In this document: piece by piece, positions 1 through 11,238 of the stretch
Layout of the letters: each line of letters starts with the position of its first letter
How positions within the stretch are numbered: the first letter of the stretch is position 1
Assembly: GCA_001600455.1 (NCBI GenBank)
Contig: BCKC01000009.1
Coordinates: 1,116,001-1,180,000, forward strand
DNA: 64,000 nucleotides
Origin: Endocalyx cinctus
Taxonomy: Eukaryota > Ascomycota > Sordariomycetes > Amphisphaeriales > Apiosporaceae
Direction: 5' to 3'
The notes under the pieces: generated by a model
Told to the model about the DNA's origin: nothing
The model's database searches: none
What the model saw: the letters and a program-made list of their open reading frames with translations, nothing else
Program-made: the position numbers and the translations under genes

Positions 1-299
1 ATTACATTGTATCCATTGTATCCGTATTGAGATAGTATGGGCGTAAGGGTGAGAGGGGGGAAAAAAAAGTGATTACTATAACCATTATGACTATATGTAT
101 TTAAGTAGATAAATATCAGTAAGGAGTTGTTGACCTATATTATGTATTTATCCATTTATTTATACTTCAATTACATAATGAGAATTTGAATGAGCGAGGC
201 AGCTGAGGCCATCCGCCACTTAGGTTAGCACTTAAGTTATCACTTAAGGTCCTTTTTTACATTCTTTACCGATTGAGTCATCCTCACGACGCCCACTTT

Positions 300-2126
300 A
301 TGCCAATGATTTCTTGCTTCCGCCGTCTTTCACCAAGATCATATAATTTCTCAATTTCTCGTTACCTTATGTCCAAACGGAAATTGGATGGTATAGACGA
401 TACCGTACTGTTTCAGCGACCTGCTCGGATTAGGAGGATGGCGTCGGAACCAGTAACCACCAGCATAGAGCTTACCCCCAAGGAGACCCAACTCAAGGGT
501 CTTTTATTGGATGCTGCCAGATATGTTGATACAAACAGTCCACTACCTGAACCAGTGATCCTTCGCTGGGCTGGCGGATGGGTTCGAGACAAGCTACTAG
601 GTATCGAATCTCACGATATCGATGTCGCCATTAACAACATGACTGGAGAAGAATTCGGTCTGAAACTACGTAAGATGTGCGAAAATCCTGAAGTTGTCCA
701 ACGGCACAATATGTCAGACACAGATGTCGGCAACCTCCATAAAGTTCCAAAAAATCCGGATAAATCTAAACATCTTGAAACAACCACCATCAAGCTATGT
801 GGTTTTGATGTAGATTTCGTAAATCTACGAAAAGAAACGTATGCCGACGACAGTCGGAATCCTCAGATGGAGTTTGGAACCGCCGAGGAAGATGCATTGC
901 GCAGAGATGCTACCGTGAACGCGCTGTTCTACAATATTAATACTAGCGTGGTTGAGGATTTCACAACGGGCTTGGCCGACATGGCGTCCAAATTGATAAA
1001 AACACCTCTGGAGCCATTCCAGACATTTATCGACGATCCGCTTCGGGTTTTGCGGCTAGTCCGATTTGCGAGTCGCCTAGAATTTCGCATTGATCCAGAC
1101 ACCCAACGAGATATGAGCGACTCGCGCGTTCTAGAGGCACTGAAACTTAAGATTAGTAGAGAGAGGGTTGGCGTTGAGATGGAGAAAATGCTCAAGGGTT
1201 AGTCGATTTTTTTTTTTTCATTTAAAGAAAAGTTCGTTAAGTGGGATCTTAACACAAGTGCAAGCTAAGAGCTTTTATTCGTTTCAATACTTATATCATA
1301 ATTCTCACTAGGTAACCACCCATGGAAATCTCTCCAATACATTGATGAACTTGGACTGTATCATACAATATTCACAGATCCTTCCAGCTCAACTATTCCT
1401 CGACCGGACATCTCACAATGGTCAAGAGTATATAACTGCCTTGAAACTCTGCGCGCGAACAAGACCCCGGGATCTATCTACGATGTCCTTGTGCGAACGG
1501 ATGAAACTGCCTATTATGCATGGGTTCTTGCTTCTGTGTGCCCTTGGGAGTCTGTTGAACAGCCTGCCCATAAAGGCAAAGGCAAAGCCCCTCCTTCGTA
1601 TGGCGGTCTCGCTGTTCGTGAGGGTATCAAATCAACAAGAAAGCTTTTTGATATAGTCTGTGCCTCAATAAAGCATAGAGAGGAGATTATATCATTGAAA
1701 AATGCAGTCATACAAAAAGAGCCCTACATAAACGAGCGTGACCGGTTCGGTATGGCCATCCGCCAATGGGACTCCCGGGGTGGTTACTGGAGAATACAAG
1801 TATTGTATGCTCTGCTAGTCGATCTTTTCTTATCTCCAGAAAATAAAACTCTGGAGAGCTCTTCTATGGATAAATTCTTTGGGGAATGGCAGCTATTTCT
1901 CGACCATTTATCTGAGCTTGATGTTATGGAAGCTCCATCACTGAAACGCCTCATTGACGGTACACAGCTCGCGAAGACTCTTGGTGTAAAGCCTGGACAG
2001 TGGATGACACAAGCCCTAGATGTATGCGTTGCATGGCAGCTGCGACACCCAGAGGCCACGGATCCCGCCGGTGCAGTCGAGGAGGTGAAGGAGAAGAGGA
2101 AGGAGCTTGGAATACCAAACACGTAA
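300..2126 (+). CDS. CCA1: CCA-adding tRNA nucleotidyltransferase, dual start
   Basis: Adds or repairs the 3' CCA end of tRNAs in nucleus/cytosol and mitochondria. Two exons, 300-1197 and 1312-2126, with a 114-nt intron (donor GTTAGT, acceptor CACTAG); the joined frame codes for 570 aa. Class II nucleotidyltransferase motifs are clear in the first half: RWAGGWVRDKLLG followed by the metal-binding D-x-D in SHDIDVAI, then RRDATVNALF and the neck motif DDPLRVLRLVRFASRL. Exon 2 continues NHPWKSLQYIDELGLY, as expected for the helical body. Two in-frame ATGs, at 300 and 369, enclose an Arg/Ser/aromatic-rich, acid-poor stretch that looks like a mitochondrial presequence; starting at 369 gives a cytosolic form beginning MSKRKLDG. 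Yeast CCA1 is known to use alternative starts this way; here it is inferred. The frame is also open slightly upstream but has no ATG before 300. It converges on the P450 gene with only two bases between the stop codons. Confidence 0.93.
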
Positions 2127-2128
2127 CC

Positions 2129-4200
2129 CTATTGGACCTCTGCTCTAGTAACCTTCACCCACATATTCTCGTCTATAAATTGACTATAACTTCGACAGTC
2201 CCATGGATTCATAGGGTTTGCTATTTGGAAGTCGAAATTTCTCATCAACTAAAAAGAGACCCACGATGTTAGCATTATGAATTGAAGCTTAGATGAAGAT
2301 CGGACTCATATTAACTTACCTCAAAAAATACCTTGTTCAATTCCATAAAAGCAACGGGCTTGCCTGCGCACATCCATCTTCCATATCCAAATACGAGCTC
2401 GACGTTTCGTTCCATCTCGGCCTTTGCCTCTTCGTCGATCTCGAGAAATCTTTCCGGTCGAAATATGTCGGCGTCTGCACCGAAGAGCTCAGTTGATCGG
2501 ACGAGTGATGCGGTATTCTTTCAACGCCGTACGTCAGTAATAATTAATAATTGGCCAAAAAATCAACAACGTGTGTTCTTAGTAAGAGTCAATAAAACAA
2601 TGAGTGATGACATGATGGGAAAATAATATCCAATGATTGATATTTGGGGCGATATTATCGTATCATATTGCTGCCGTGACTCTACTAAAATGTGGGAAGT
2701 GTAGATTTCAGTTGACTTACCATGCCTATTGCTGTTCCACCCGGGACAAACATTCCATTTATCACCTCACCTTCTGGGGGTACAGATTTGGGGTATAGTC
2801 CTGGTGCGGGCGGACGCATGCGTAGTCCTTCGTAAATTATAGCCTAAACCCTTCGTATAAGTACAATCATGACTTCCTAGATCATTGCTATTACTCATAC
2901 AAAACAACTCACTTGTAAATATGGTATTTTCCTTGCTTCTTCGTATGTAATCGGATATGAAGCTCCACCGGCGCGGACCACATCTCGAATCACGTCTTTA
3001 AACTTTGCGTATACGCTCGGGGACGACATGAGGTATAGCATCGTTGTTCGAATTACGGTGGAAGTATTCTCGAATCCAGCGATGATCATGAAAAGGGCTT
3101 CCGTAGCACACTCTTGCTGCGTGAGCCCATGTGAAATGAAAGACCCCTGCGTGATTACAAGCGTCAGTCAAATTATATCTTATTTACGGATTTAGCCCTC
3201 CAGGAACTTGGAGAAGAGGTAAAAGATACGTACCAACATATCTCTCTGCACTTCGGCATCTGGCCTAAATCTTTTCGTAACGACTTCATCAGCGACGCTA
3301 ATTAGAAATTCAAGGCGTCAGTACTTCTACTCAAAATCTCTTAGTAATTTTTCTTTTTGTTCAAAATATCTNCCCCATGAGTTTTCCTAGACCCGCCGGG
3401 TCCGTCGTCCGCGGTCCAAAAAGTTTTAGGTAAGTGCGCGAGAAGAGCACGCGGCGAAGCCAAGGCAAATCCAGCGCCACCGCCAAGCTAGGCCACGTGT
3501 CTCGCACGCCGGCCAGAAACCCGTAAATATCCGAATCGGTCTTGAGGTAACCGAATTCTTCGCCGAAGGCGGCGCGGGTGATAACATCCATGGAGAAGTA
3601 CGAAGCCAGCTCCGCGAACTCGACGAGCGGCGGCGTCTTATCTTCTTTTTCTTTCCTCTTCCTCTTTTCCTCCCCCTTTTCCTCCTCCTTCACGGCGTAC
3701 TTTCGATCGAGGAGGTCCACCAGCGCCGAGATCTGCTCGTCTATGCCCGGCTCCAAAGCGGGCGTCTCCCTGCCGCCGTACGCGCCCGCGATCTTGGCTT
3801 TGAACTTGTCGTGCGGGCCGGCCTCGAGCATGGTGAAGACGTTGTCGTGGTACGGGTCGAACCGGGCGGCCAGGTACCAGGGGTCCCGACGGGCGGCCGC
3901 GGACGGCGTCGACGTCGACGACATCCGGCGGATCACGTCCGGGTCGTCGGTCGAGAGCTCGTTCGGTCCCACCCGGATCAGCCGGCTTGAATTGTCGTGC
4001 CGCCGCGGCAGGTCCCGGTAGATCCAGAACTGGCGCCCGCTCCGGGCGACGCGGCCGAGCCATAGGTAGGAGAAGGAGGCGAGGAAGGGGCCCGGGATGT
4101 GCCGCAGGCGGAGGTACGAACGTAGGGTGGAGAGGAGGAAGGTGGTGAGTAGGAGGAGCGATGTCGCGAGACTGAGCGTTCCTAGGGATAGGAGTACCAT
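2129..4200 (-). CDS. Cytochrome P450 monooxygenase, microsomal, six exons
   Basis: Haem-thiolate monooxygenase, substrate unknown. Exons (minus strand): 4200-3374, 3297-3234, 3146-2913, 2843-2721, 2517-2320, 2248-2129; together 521 aa. The N-terminus is a single hydrophobic anchor (about residues 2-27) followed by the proline hinge RHIPGP, so it should sit on the ER membrane. The I-helix reads IAGFENTST (oxygen-activation Thr kept, Asn before it), the K-helix ExxR is EGLR, the meander is FRPERF and the haem loop is FGYGRWMCAGK with the cysteine ligand. The last exon ends in a typical WVKVTRAEV tail. Best general resemblance is to pisatin-demethylase-like fungal P450s. A Lys/Glu-rich insert at about 171-188 is unusual. 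Base 3372 is N and falls on the T of the first donor (GG|GNAGAT); frame continuity across all six exons supports N = T. I took the ATG at 4200 as start because the frame upstream has no ATG. Exon 1 is far richer in GC than exons 2-6. Confidence 0.9.
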
Positions 4201-4946
4201 AGCGATGGACTTTTGGGAGAGTTGTCTCAACTCTATTAAAAAATTATTTCTCTTATTTCTAGCTAAGGAGGGGGGAAGCTTCTGAAAGGGCGGGGTGAGG
4301 AAAGAAACATAATTCCCTTATATAGGTTCATATCCCACATTCGAATATGGATCAACCGCTCCATCTCAGTTACTTATCGTCGTCATCCCCCGCTCACTGA
4401 AATCGGCATACGCTATTCTTTTTACATGTTGTCCCAGTTTGTGGTGGAGATCCGCCAACTTGGGACCCCGCTATATCTTCTACCCTGTCAGCGCCTGCAT
4501 ATCATCGCACCTGACTGATAATATGGTATCATTTTTCGTGGGGATATCGGTCGAATGAAGAAGTGAGGGACAGCAGGCTTCTGATACGTTAGTTTGACTG
4601 TTCTAATTGGGAATCTAGAGCCAAATTCGTCTAATAGTCATCCGTTGATTTAACATCATTTGCTGGTTGAATTTTGTCAGATTAGATACCGGAGATATGT
4701 TGATCCGAGACAACATACAATAAAACGAATTTATGATACGGTGCTTATGTGAGATAGGATCGGGTGCTATACCCTGTTCAGTCTGTTTTCAGACATGCAT
4801 CTAAAATTCATCCCAAGCTCATGATGCTCCTAAAACTATCATTACGCACACATATTATATCCTAGTTCATAAAAGTATATTATATACGTGACATATATGT
4901 TATTTTAGCTTGACCCGTTACACTTTCCAGATACATCTAAACGCAT
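4201..4946. other. Spacer between P450 5' end and glucoamylase 3' end
   Basis: AT-rich non-coding sequence holding the presumed promoter of the P450 (pyrimidine/purine-rich just upstream of 4200) and the 3' flank of the glucoamylase. No open frame with coding character on either strand. Confidence 0.6.
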
Positions 4947-7019
4947 TCATGGACCAGTCCAAGAATCGTCCGTCTCCAATAATATCTCGTCGGTATCATC
5001 GCTATCCTGACACGAAGGCACGACTAATGTTCTATTCACTGTCTCGAACATGATATCGCCGATTCCATCTTCCCCGCCTTCATTCTGCTGCCTCGCGTAA
5101 CTATACGAGACCGTCCGCTCCGCTGTCATGGGTATACGAACAAACCAAAGCGGTCGTTCGACCGTATAGTTGGACGCGTCAAGAGGCCACCAACTCGGTT
5201 GATCCCATCTCCGACCAAGGTCCGGTGTATTTCCCAGAACGTAAATCGTCTCTTCCGTAGTATTTCTGACCGTGGCGTTGACGCGGAAGAGCACGTTGGA
5301 GAGACACGTTTCCGTAACATTCGGCGCTCCAGCCGCTAGCGCCGGGGCGTAGGTGCCGACGGTTGACGATGGACTACACTCGTCCGGCAACTGGGCGGGA
5401 GGCGATGGTATCCAGCTATAGTTGCCTGATCGTCCTGCTCGCCGATGGGACATGGTAATGAAGGAGGCATAAGACCAGGTGAGATCGTGAGCTGACATGG
5501 GCGCTCCCGGCACGTCCTTGCTGAACTGCTCTGATAAGGACCCGTTCTCCGGCGTATACCTCTGAATGACAGAGACAAAAGAGTCCGCGTAGTTCGTAAT
5601 CAAAAACATCAATCGACGAAAGTCTCGGGTATTTGGCTTGTAAGTCCCTATCCTTGCCAAAGGATAAATGTCTTTGAAAAAAGGTAGGGATATTTCGTCG
5701 ATGGTTAGTGTGCGCTGCGTTTTCCATTGTGCTACTGCATCGTACAGGTATTCTGCGGCGGCAGCGGTTGTGAGGTACCTGGTGGATGGTCAGTACTAAT
5801 CAGGTGTTTCTTTACTTATTTCTATAGAACATAGCACGTACCAAGGATTCCCATTATATGTGTCTTCCTTGAACCTGCCGACGGCAACTCCTTTATTAAC
5901 CGGGATACCTGCGTTGATAGGGTATTGGGTTGAGTTGCGAAATATGTCGACCACGATTTTGAAATTAGCAAGACTACGACTATTACATGGCTGTATGCTC
6001 CAGTCATCGCAGCCGGAATTGATATCAAATATCGTTATTGGGCCCAAGATAGTGTTGGCATCAATTCCACTTCTATCCCCAGGGTCTACATTTATGTTTG
6101 CCACAAGGCATTCGCCGTTCCAGTACGATTGTAAAAAGCATAGAACTTGAGGGGCTTCTTTGCATCCCTGGCATTGCAGTCCAAGGCGATCTGCCAGTTG
6201 ACGGCCCTCGACAAGGGCGCGGTACTGGACTTGAGTCGTGAAGAAGCTCGATCCATCCAGTCCTTCCCATATTTCGACCGACGACGAGTTCCTGGCCAGC
6301 AGTCAATTTCATCAAATCGTAACAAGGAGATTATAAATTCATATACCAGTATTGGCCTGTGTAGGAAATATCATTTGATATGACGGGCCATATGACATCT
6401 TTCACTTTGCGCTCTTCGCCTTTCGAAATTAACCAGTTACTGTAGGTGATTAAAGTGATAGCGCGCAAGGCAGGGCCATCTCTCTGAGGTCTAAGGTCAC
6501 GCCATCGAGTGCCATCAACATTAAATCTTGCCTGGCCAATCCCCTTTCCGTCAGGAAGTAAAGTCCCGCATGGGTTTGAGACGGTCTGCAAAACGGCCTG
6601 ACTATGTACGTAGTTGTCAATGTATATCTCAAGATCTGCCTTGCCTAATATGAATTCATCGACAACCATCTTCATGGCCAGAGCAGAATCTCGAGTCCAG
6701 GTATACCAGTCTGAGTTTAAGGTCAGAAAAAGGAGATAACCCAAGATGTACTTCGCGCCAATCAAAACTCACAATTTGGATCAACTCGCGAAGGGCTGGC
6801 AACGGTAATTCCAGGACTAACTCCCGTAACCATAGAGCCGTTCGGTCCCATGTTACTCAAAGCGTCCCGAAGAGCGATCTGATGCTCTTTTCGAATAAAA
6901 TCATCAAGGCTTAGATCGCGAGAGACACTGGTATCGACACTGTCACTAGTCCGAGGCGGTAGGCTAAGACTGACTTGAATGCCAAATCCGGCCATAGCCC
7001 GAGAAAAAAGCCAATTCAT
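4947..7019 (-). CDS. GH15 glucoamylase with C-terminal CBM20, divergent active site
   Basis: Predicted 1,4-alpha-glucosidase releasing glucose from starch ends. Exons: 7019-6773, 6710-6347, 6291-5842, 5778-4947; 630 aa. Catalytic domain about residues 35-470: SLDDFIRKE, YWYTWTRDSAL, RPQRDGPALRA, GQYWNSSSVEIWEGLDG and GSLSEQF. By family alignment E213 is the general acid and E437 (in SEQF) the general base; both remain. The residue after the acid is Gly rather than the usual Glu, and the loop before RPQRDG is about two residues short and lacks the Trp known as W120 in Aspergillus niger glucoamylase. A CBM20 starch-binding domain (about 511-610, VRNTTEETIYVLGNTPDLG and PLWFVRIP) follows almost directly, without the usual Ser/Thr-rich linker. 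The only usable start, 7019, gives MNWLFSRAMAGFG..., a poor signal peptide, so secretion or the N-terminus is uncertain; an upstream ATG near 7040 is blocked by a stop. Family assignment is firm, activity is inferred. Confidence 0.9.
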
Positions 7020-9322
7020 TATCGTGCAATTCTCGGCATGAATCAAAGAGTGATTTCCAATCAAGTCCTAGATTATTCAAATATCTCCAGGCGATGAAGT
7101 TCATCTTGTATGTAAGTAACTTCTTAAATTTTCATAAAAATGAAAGAAACATAGAATTTTGCGGGGTACAGAAATGACAAGATAGATGACGCAGGGGAGA
7201 TGCAAGTCCCCTCACTTTTCCACGTGGAAGTTGATCACCTGGAAGGTCTTGAGACCAGGCCTTGAATAAATTTCATTATTTTAAGCTTGTTCATACGATG
7301 TCATTTCCATCATGTATTATAATAATTCAGAATGACTTGTAATGTGCCTTTCTTTATCGTATAGCGAAGAGAACCTTGGTAAGAAGAAGAGCACCTATTA
7401 CGCTCGGAAACAACCTCTTATTTTAGCGGCAGCCACTGTACTTTCGGTGTATAAACATAAACCCCAATGAACTGAGATTCGCCCCTTTTTCCCTATTCTA
7501 CAGTACTTATAGTGAGACGCCACATTACCAGATTACCAACGCCCTTAAATTTCTTTTTGATACGACTCGAAATATGACAAAAGCTTTTGCAATTATATTC
7601 AACTAAGTTCAAGACGAGTGAAAACGTGGAGAACAAAACGTCGCAAAATATCATCAACATACGTCAAGTTTCCCCTAAAGAGAAAAGCTGTCCGTAAGAT
7701 CCACCTCGTGTTCTGAAGTGATATAAAGCGCCATCCCGACAACGCCACTGGCTACAACGTACCAGGAAGGTATACGAGAACTTTTGAGGATAAATCGAAT
7801 AAAACTTCCATTAATGGGCTACTTTCTGCCATTTCTGCTCTCGGACCGACTAGGTCGAACCGCTACACGTACGGGCACATGGTATATGCGAACAAATTAC
7901 AATAGGAAAGATCTAATGTTTCTATTCTCAGCCCTCTTCTGGTCACTCTTGCGTCTGTCACACTGGCAGTTGTTACTTCGTCACCAGTTCGATGGAGAAG
8001 TAAGTTTCAATTTTAAACAGCCTCGAGTTACGAGACAGCTGCTTTGCTGGTTTACGTAAATAGAATCAGGTCTCGAAGCAACGCCGCGAAAGTTGACCGC
8101 CGTGCCCCTCGCTTTGTATCACTTCAAATTTGGAGCGGTGAGATGTACGTTACACGAATATTTCCACACCCAATCTGCCAATCAATTGGTGTAGATTTGG
8201 ACTGTCTCCGTTTTCTAGCATCTGGTCAATATTCCAATTGAACAGCCATAATGGATCGGGCATCAACTGATCACGACTCTCATCAAACTCCAATTGCCTA
8301 GGTAGATAAACCATATCTGATAATTTATTATGAGCACTCGCAACTTAAAATAATGACCTAGATCGAAATGTTCATAAGATAGCTACTTTTCATCTCTCAA
8401 GAATCCCCGAGTCTCAAGATTCATATAACTAACAAATTCAAATAGCTAAATCTGAAGCTAGGAACCGTTTCTTCTCTCTGGTCTTGTCTTGTTCTGTGTC
8501 AACCAGTTTCGAGGCGAGCTCAAGAATGGGCTAGAACAAAAATTTTCGTATTGAGTGGACACTTTGGTGGACTCCTTGTGCGACCTGCACGCCGTGTTTA
8601 TGTTTTGATTTCTTTTCTTTTCTTATTTATTGGATTTATAACAAGTCAATGGCAAATACTTATTCAAAGATACATTGACCTCTTTTAATCACGCATGGTA
8701 CCATGTGCGGCTGTTGGTCAAGATTTCGGACGTAATGAAATAACTGCGTTACGTGTACCGTATGCCCTCAACGTGGAAACGAGGCGATGATGGAGGTCGT
8801 TCGATCTTCATTAAACATCCCGTGCTTGAGGAACAATAATCCTCGGATTTTACGGCCATATCAGCTCGACAGTGCCCTTCGATAAGTGTTTCATATACGT
8901 ATATGTTACAAATTTATCCCATGTTTCTACACAACGCTCATAATCTCTCAACAGGACAAGAAAGCGGACACCGAAGATCGTGAGCCCCCGGGAAGGGGCA
9001 TTCATGAGATGAGGTGAAGAAGCAAGTGTACTTATTTTATTACAAGGATATATAATAGCCTCGTATCTGTATATTGAGTCAAAAGAACATCATATTAGAA
9101 GCAGAAATGTCAAGCAAGATCCATTCTTACATCTCCATAGCAACACATTGGCCATTAATACTAAGTACTCCGTACTGCATTGATATCCTCCATACTATCA
9201 AGCTAATTATCCTTTCTCGCCAACTCGTTGCCAATATCTTGGTCATAAATACTGTTCATCTCGACATCTTATGAACGAGACCGGCTAGTAGAATCGCATC
9301 GACCGACGACCAACGACCAACA
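7020..9322. other. 2.3 kb AT-rich intergenic region
   Basis: Between two diverging genes (glucoamylase leftward, X325-like rightward), so it should hold both promoters. Open frames near 7784-8241 and 9074-9274 are short, low in G+C at third positions and resemble nothing I know. One exact copy of the recurrent 9-mer TACTCCGTA lies at 9166-9174, about 150 bp upstream of the X325-like start. Confidence 0.6.
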
Positions 9323-9932
9323 ATGCACTTCCCTCCCGCATCCAACCTCCTCCCCCTCCTCCTCGCCGCGGCCTCCGCGCCCGCCGTCTCGGCAACATTC
9401 ACGCTAGCCCGCCCGTCCTCGGCGGGCGTCGACGTCCCGCGAGAATCGCGCGGTCCCTGCGGCGGGTTCGCCGTGACGGAGAACTCGACGTTCGAGGAGT
9501 GGCCCGTGGGGGGCCACGACGTGGTGATCTCCGAAATCGCCGAGAGCTCCTCGACCTTCTCGTTCAAGGCGGCGCTGCTGCGGTACCCGGGGAACTTCGC
9601 GCCGATGCGGCCGGATATCCCGACGACCTCCTTCAAGGGCAGCTGGTGCTTTCGCAAGATCCAAGGTATCAAGGATCCCGAGTGGATCGGTCAGCCGGCT
9701 ATCTTTCAGCTGTCGCAGTATGTGGGCGAGGGCGTGACGAATTATCAGGTTAGTAGTTCTTGGTGTTACCTATATACCTTGTTTCCCCTTTGTTGGTTGG
9801 GGTTTTTCTTGATTTATCACGAAGATGGTTTCCCGTAAATTGACTTCTGTTTAATCTGATTAGTGTGCGGCTATTCGTTTCGTCGAAGGACCTGCGGGTC
9901 CAAATCAATGCGGTATTTCAGGTCGTGACTAG
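9323..9932 (+). CDS. X325/BIM1-like secreted LPMO-fold protein lacking N-terminal His
   Basis: Two exons, 9323-9748 and 9864-9932 (115-nt intron, donor GTTAGT), 164 aa. Residues 1-24 form a signal peptide (Leu/Ala-rich core ending AVSA). The mature part starts TFTLARPSSAGV, followed by GPCGGF, then a beta-rich body, SWCFRKI, and in exon 2 CAAIRFVEG. That order matches the copper acquisition factor BIM1-like (X325) family, relatives of lytic polysaccharide monooxygenases. Known members bind copper through the histidine exposed by signal cleavage plus a further His and an Asp. Here mature residue 1 is Thr, and the region that normally holds the second His (VVISEIAESSSTF) has none, so copper binding in the usual mode is unlikely. 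No GPI-anchor tail is visible; the protein stops soon after the last conserved Cys. Family call fairly strong, function unknown. Exon 1 is very GC-rich against AT-rich flanks. Confidence 0.8.
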
Positions 9933-11238
9933 GACTATACCTTGGTATATGATATGTTATGAACGGCAGACAGAGAGAAAGACTTTAAGTTTACATGAGG
10001 AAACACTCGGGGTAGATGTCGTTTTACGGTATCAATAGTTTCTTGAGAGTTTATACGCAGGCTTGGTATCAGGATATCAATCCTCCCATGTAAATTCCAT
10101 ACGAGACTAAGTGTGGAAATTTGCCACATTAAATTAGTCAGATCGATATCTACCGATACTAGTATTGACGATGATGTATACAAAGGGAGACACGAAAAGT
10201 CTTCTTCAATTCAAGTTATTCAAAAGAAAATTAAAAGTGCCTAACCAAGGATGTATAAGTTAAGTATTTGATACTTATTTGTAGAGTTCGTGAAAAGAAA
10301 CGAATATGTCTGTGTCTATGTTTGTTAGACGTTACTGAATTTAGTTTTATCATCATCTTGAAATATCATCTTGAAATATCATCTTTCCCCTGAATTCATG
10401 ATAATTATATGTGGAATTCTTAAAATAGCTGATCAAGAGTGTCTCAATTCATATAAAATCTTCCAGAGGCCTATTCTTGTAATAGAACATCATGAATAGT
10501 AGGCAAGACGAGGATATGTCTTCATTGATTTATAATCTCGAAACCGTTTACTCCGTTTCCTAAACTTCTTTTTCTGGTACGGGGAAACACGATTTAAGAA
10601 GTAAACGGGTTTTCGGTCATTTCACCGCAGTCGAACACTTGAACACTGTTGCAGAACCGGATTTATTGTTTCTTACTAATTATCCGTTTTACTTCCTTTC
10701 CTAAATTGTTCTTCCGGTACAGCAAGACACGACTTAGACTTAATAAGCTAACGGGTTTTCGGCCACCCGGCGCGGGAGAGTATGGTGGTAGAGTCGGATT
10801 TACTGTTCTTTTATTATCCGTTTCCTTTATTAAGTCCCATAATTATAAACGGCTTGGTTCCCTCGCAGATGTGGCTTCGGGGGCAACCTTAACTCCCCCC
10901 TTGTGCATGACCCATGCCGCCATGCCGCCATGCAGCCATGACACCGAAATCATTAGTACGTGCTTGGCTATTTATATTATTAGTCAGTGCCTATAAACCT
11001 AGTTAGGCGTGTGATATAACCTATCCATCGTGAAACTAAACTTTATCGGAGTCCGGTAAGCCGCGGATGGCGAGGTGGGCAGCAGGCGTTCTATAGTCTC
11101 ATCTTATCGCGTGATATATTAAAAATGTCGCCCATCCATTCGAGGTCCCGTATGGTTATATAGAACCTGTAAAAATAACTCACTGACTTTATACACTCTA
11201 CCCTCATAATAATAGACAGATTTATACGCCTCAACATC
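9933..11238. other. 1.3 kb AT-rich intergenic region with degenerate repeat
   Basis: No gene seen. It holds an imperfect direct repeat (listed separately, 10545-10830), a small ATCATCTTGAAAT duplication near 10350-10385, and the promoter of the FMO gene at its right end. Confidence 0.6.
10545..10830. repeat. Degenerate tandem direct repeat, about 138 bp period
   Basis: Copy 1 (about 10545-10682) and copy 2 (about 10683-10815) share, in the same order, a CCGTTT-type start, CTTTCCTAAA or similar, GGTACnGnnAnACACGA, the block AACGGGTTTTCGG (exact in both) and a CGGATTTAnTGTT end; a third start (CCGTTTCC) follows at about 10817. The copies differ by many substitutions and small indels. No terminal repeats or coding frame show what it came from. 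Confidence 0.55.

Noticed and set aside
7784..8241. Two adjacent plus-strand frames of 65-91 codons
   Set aside because: No coding character, no homology I recognise and no joining splice sites.
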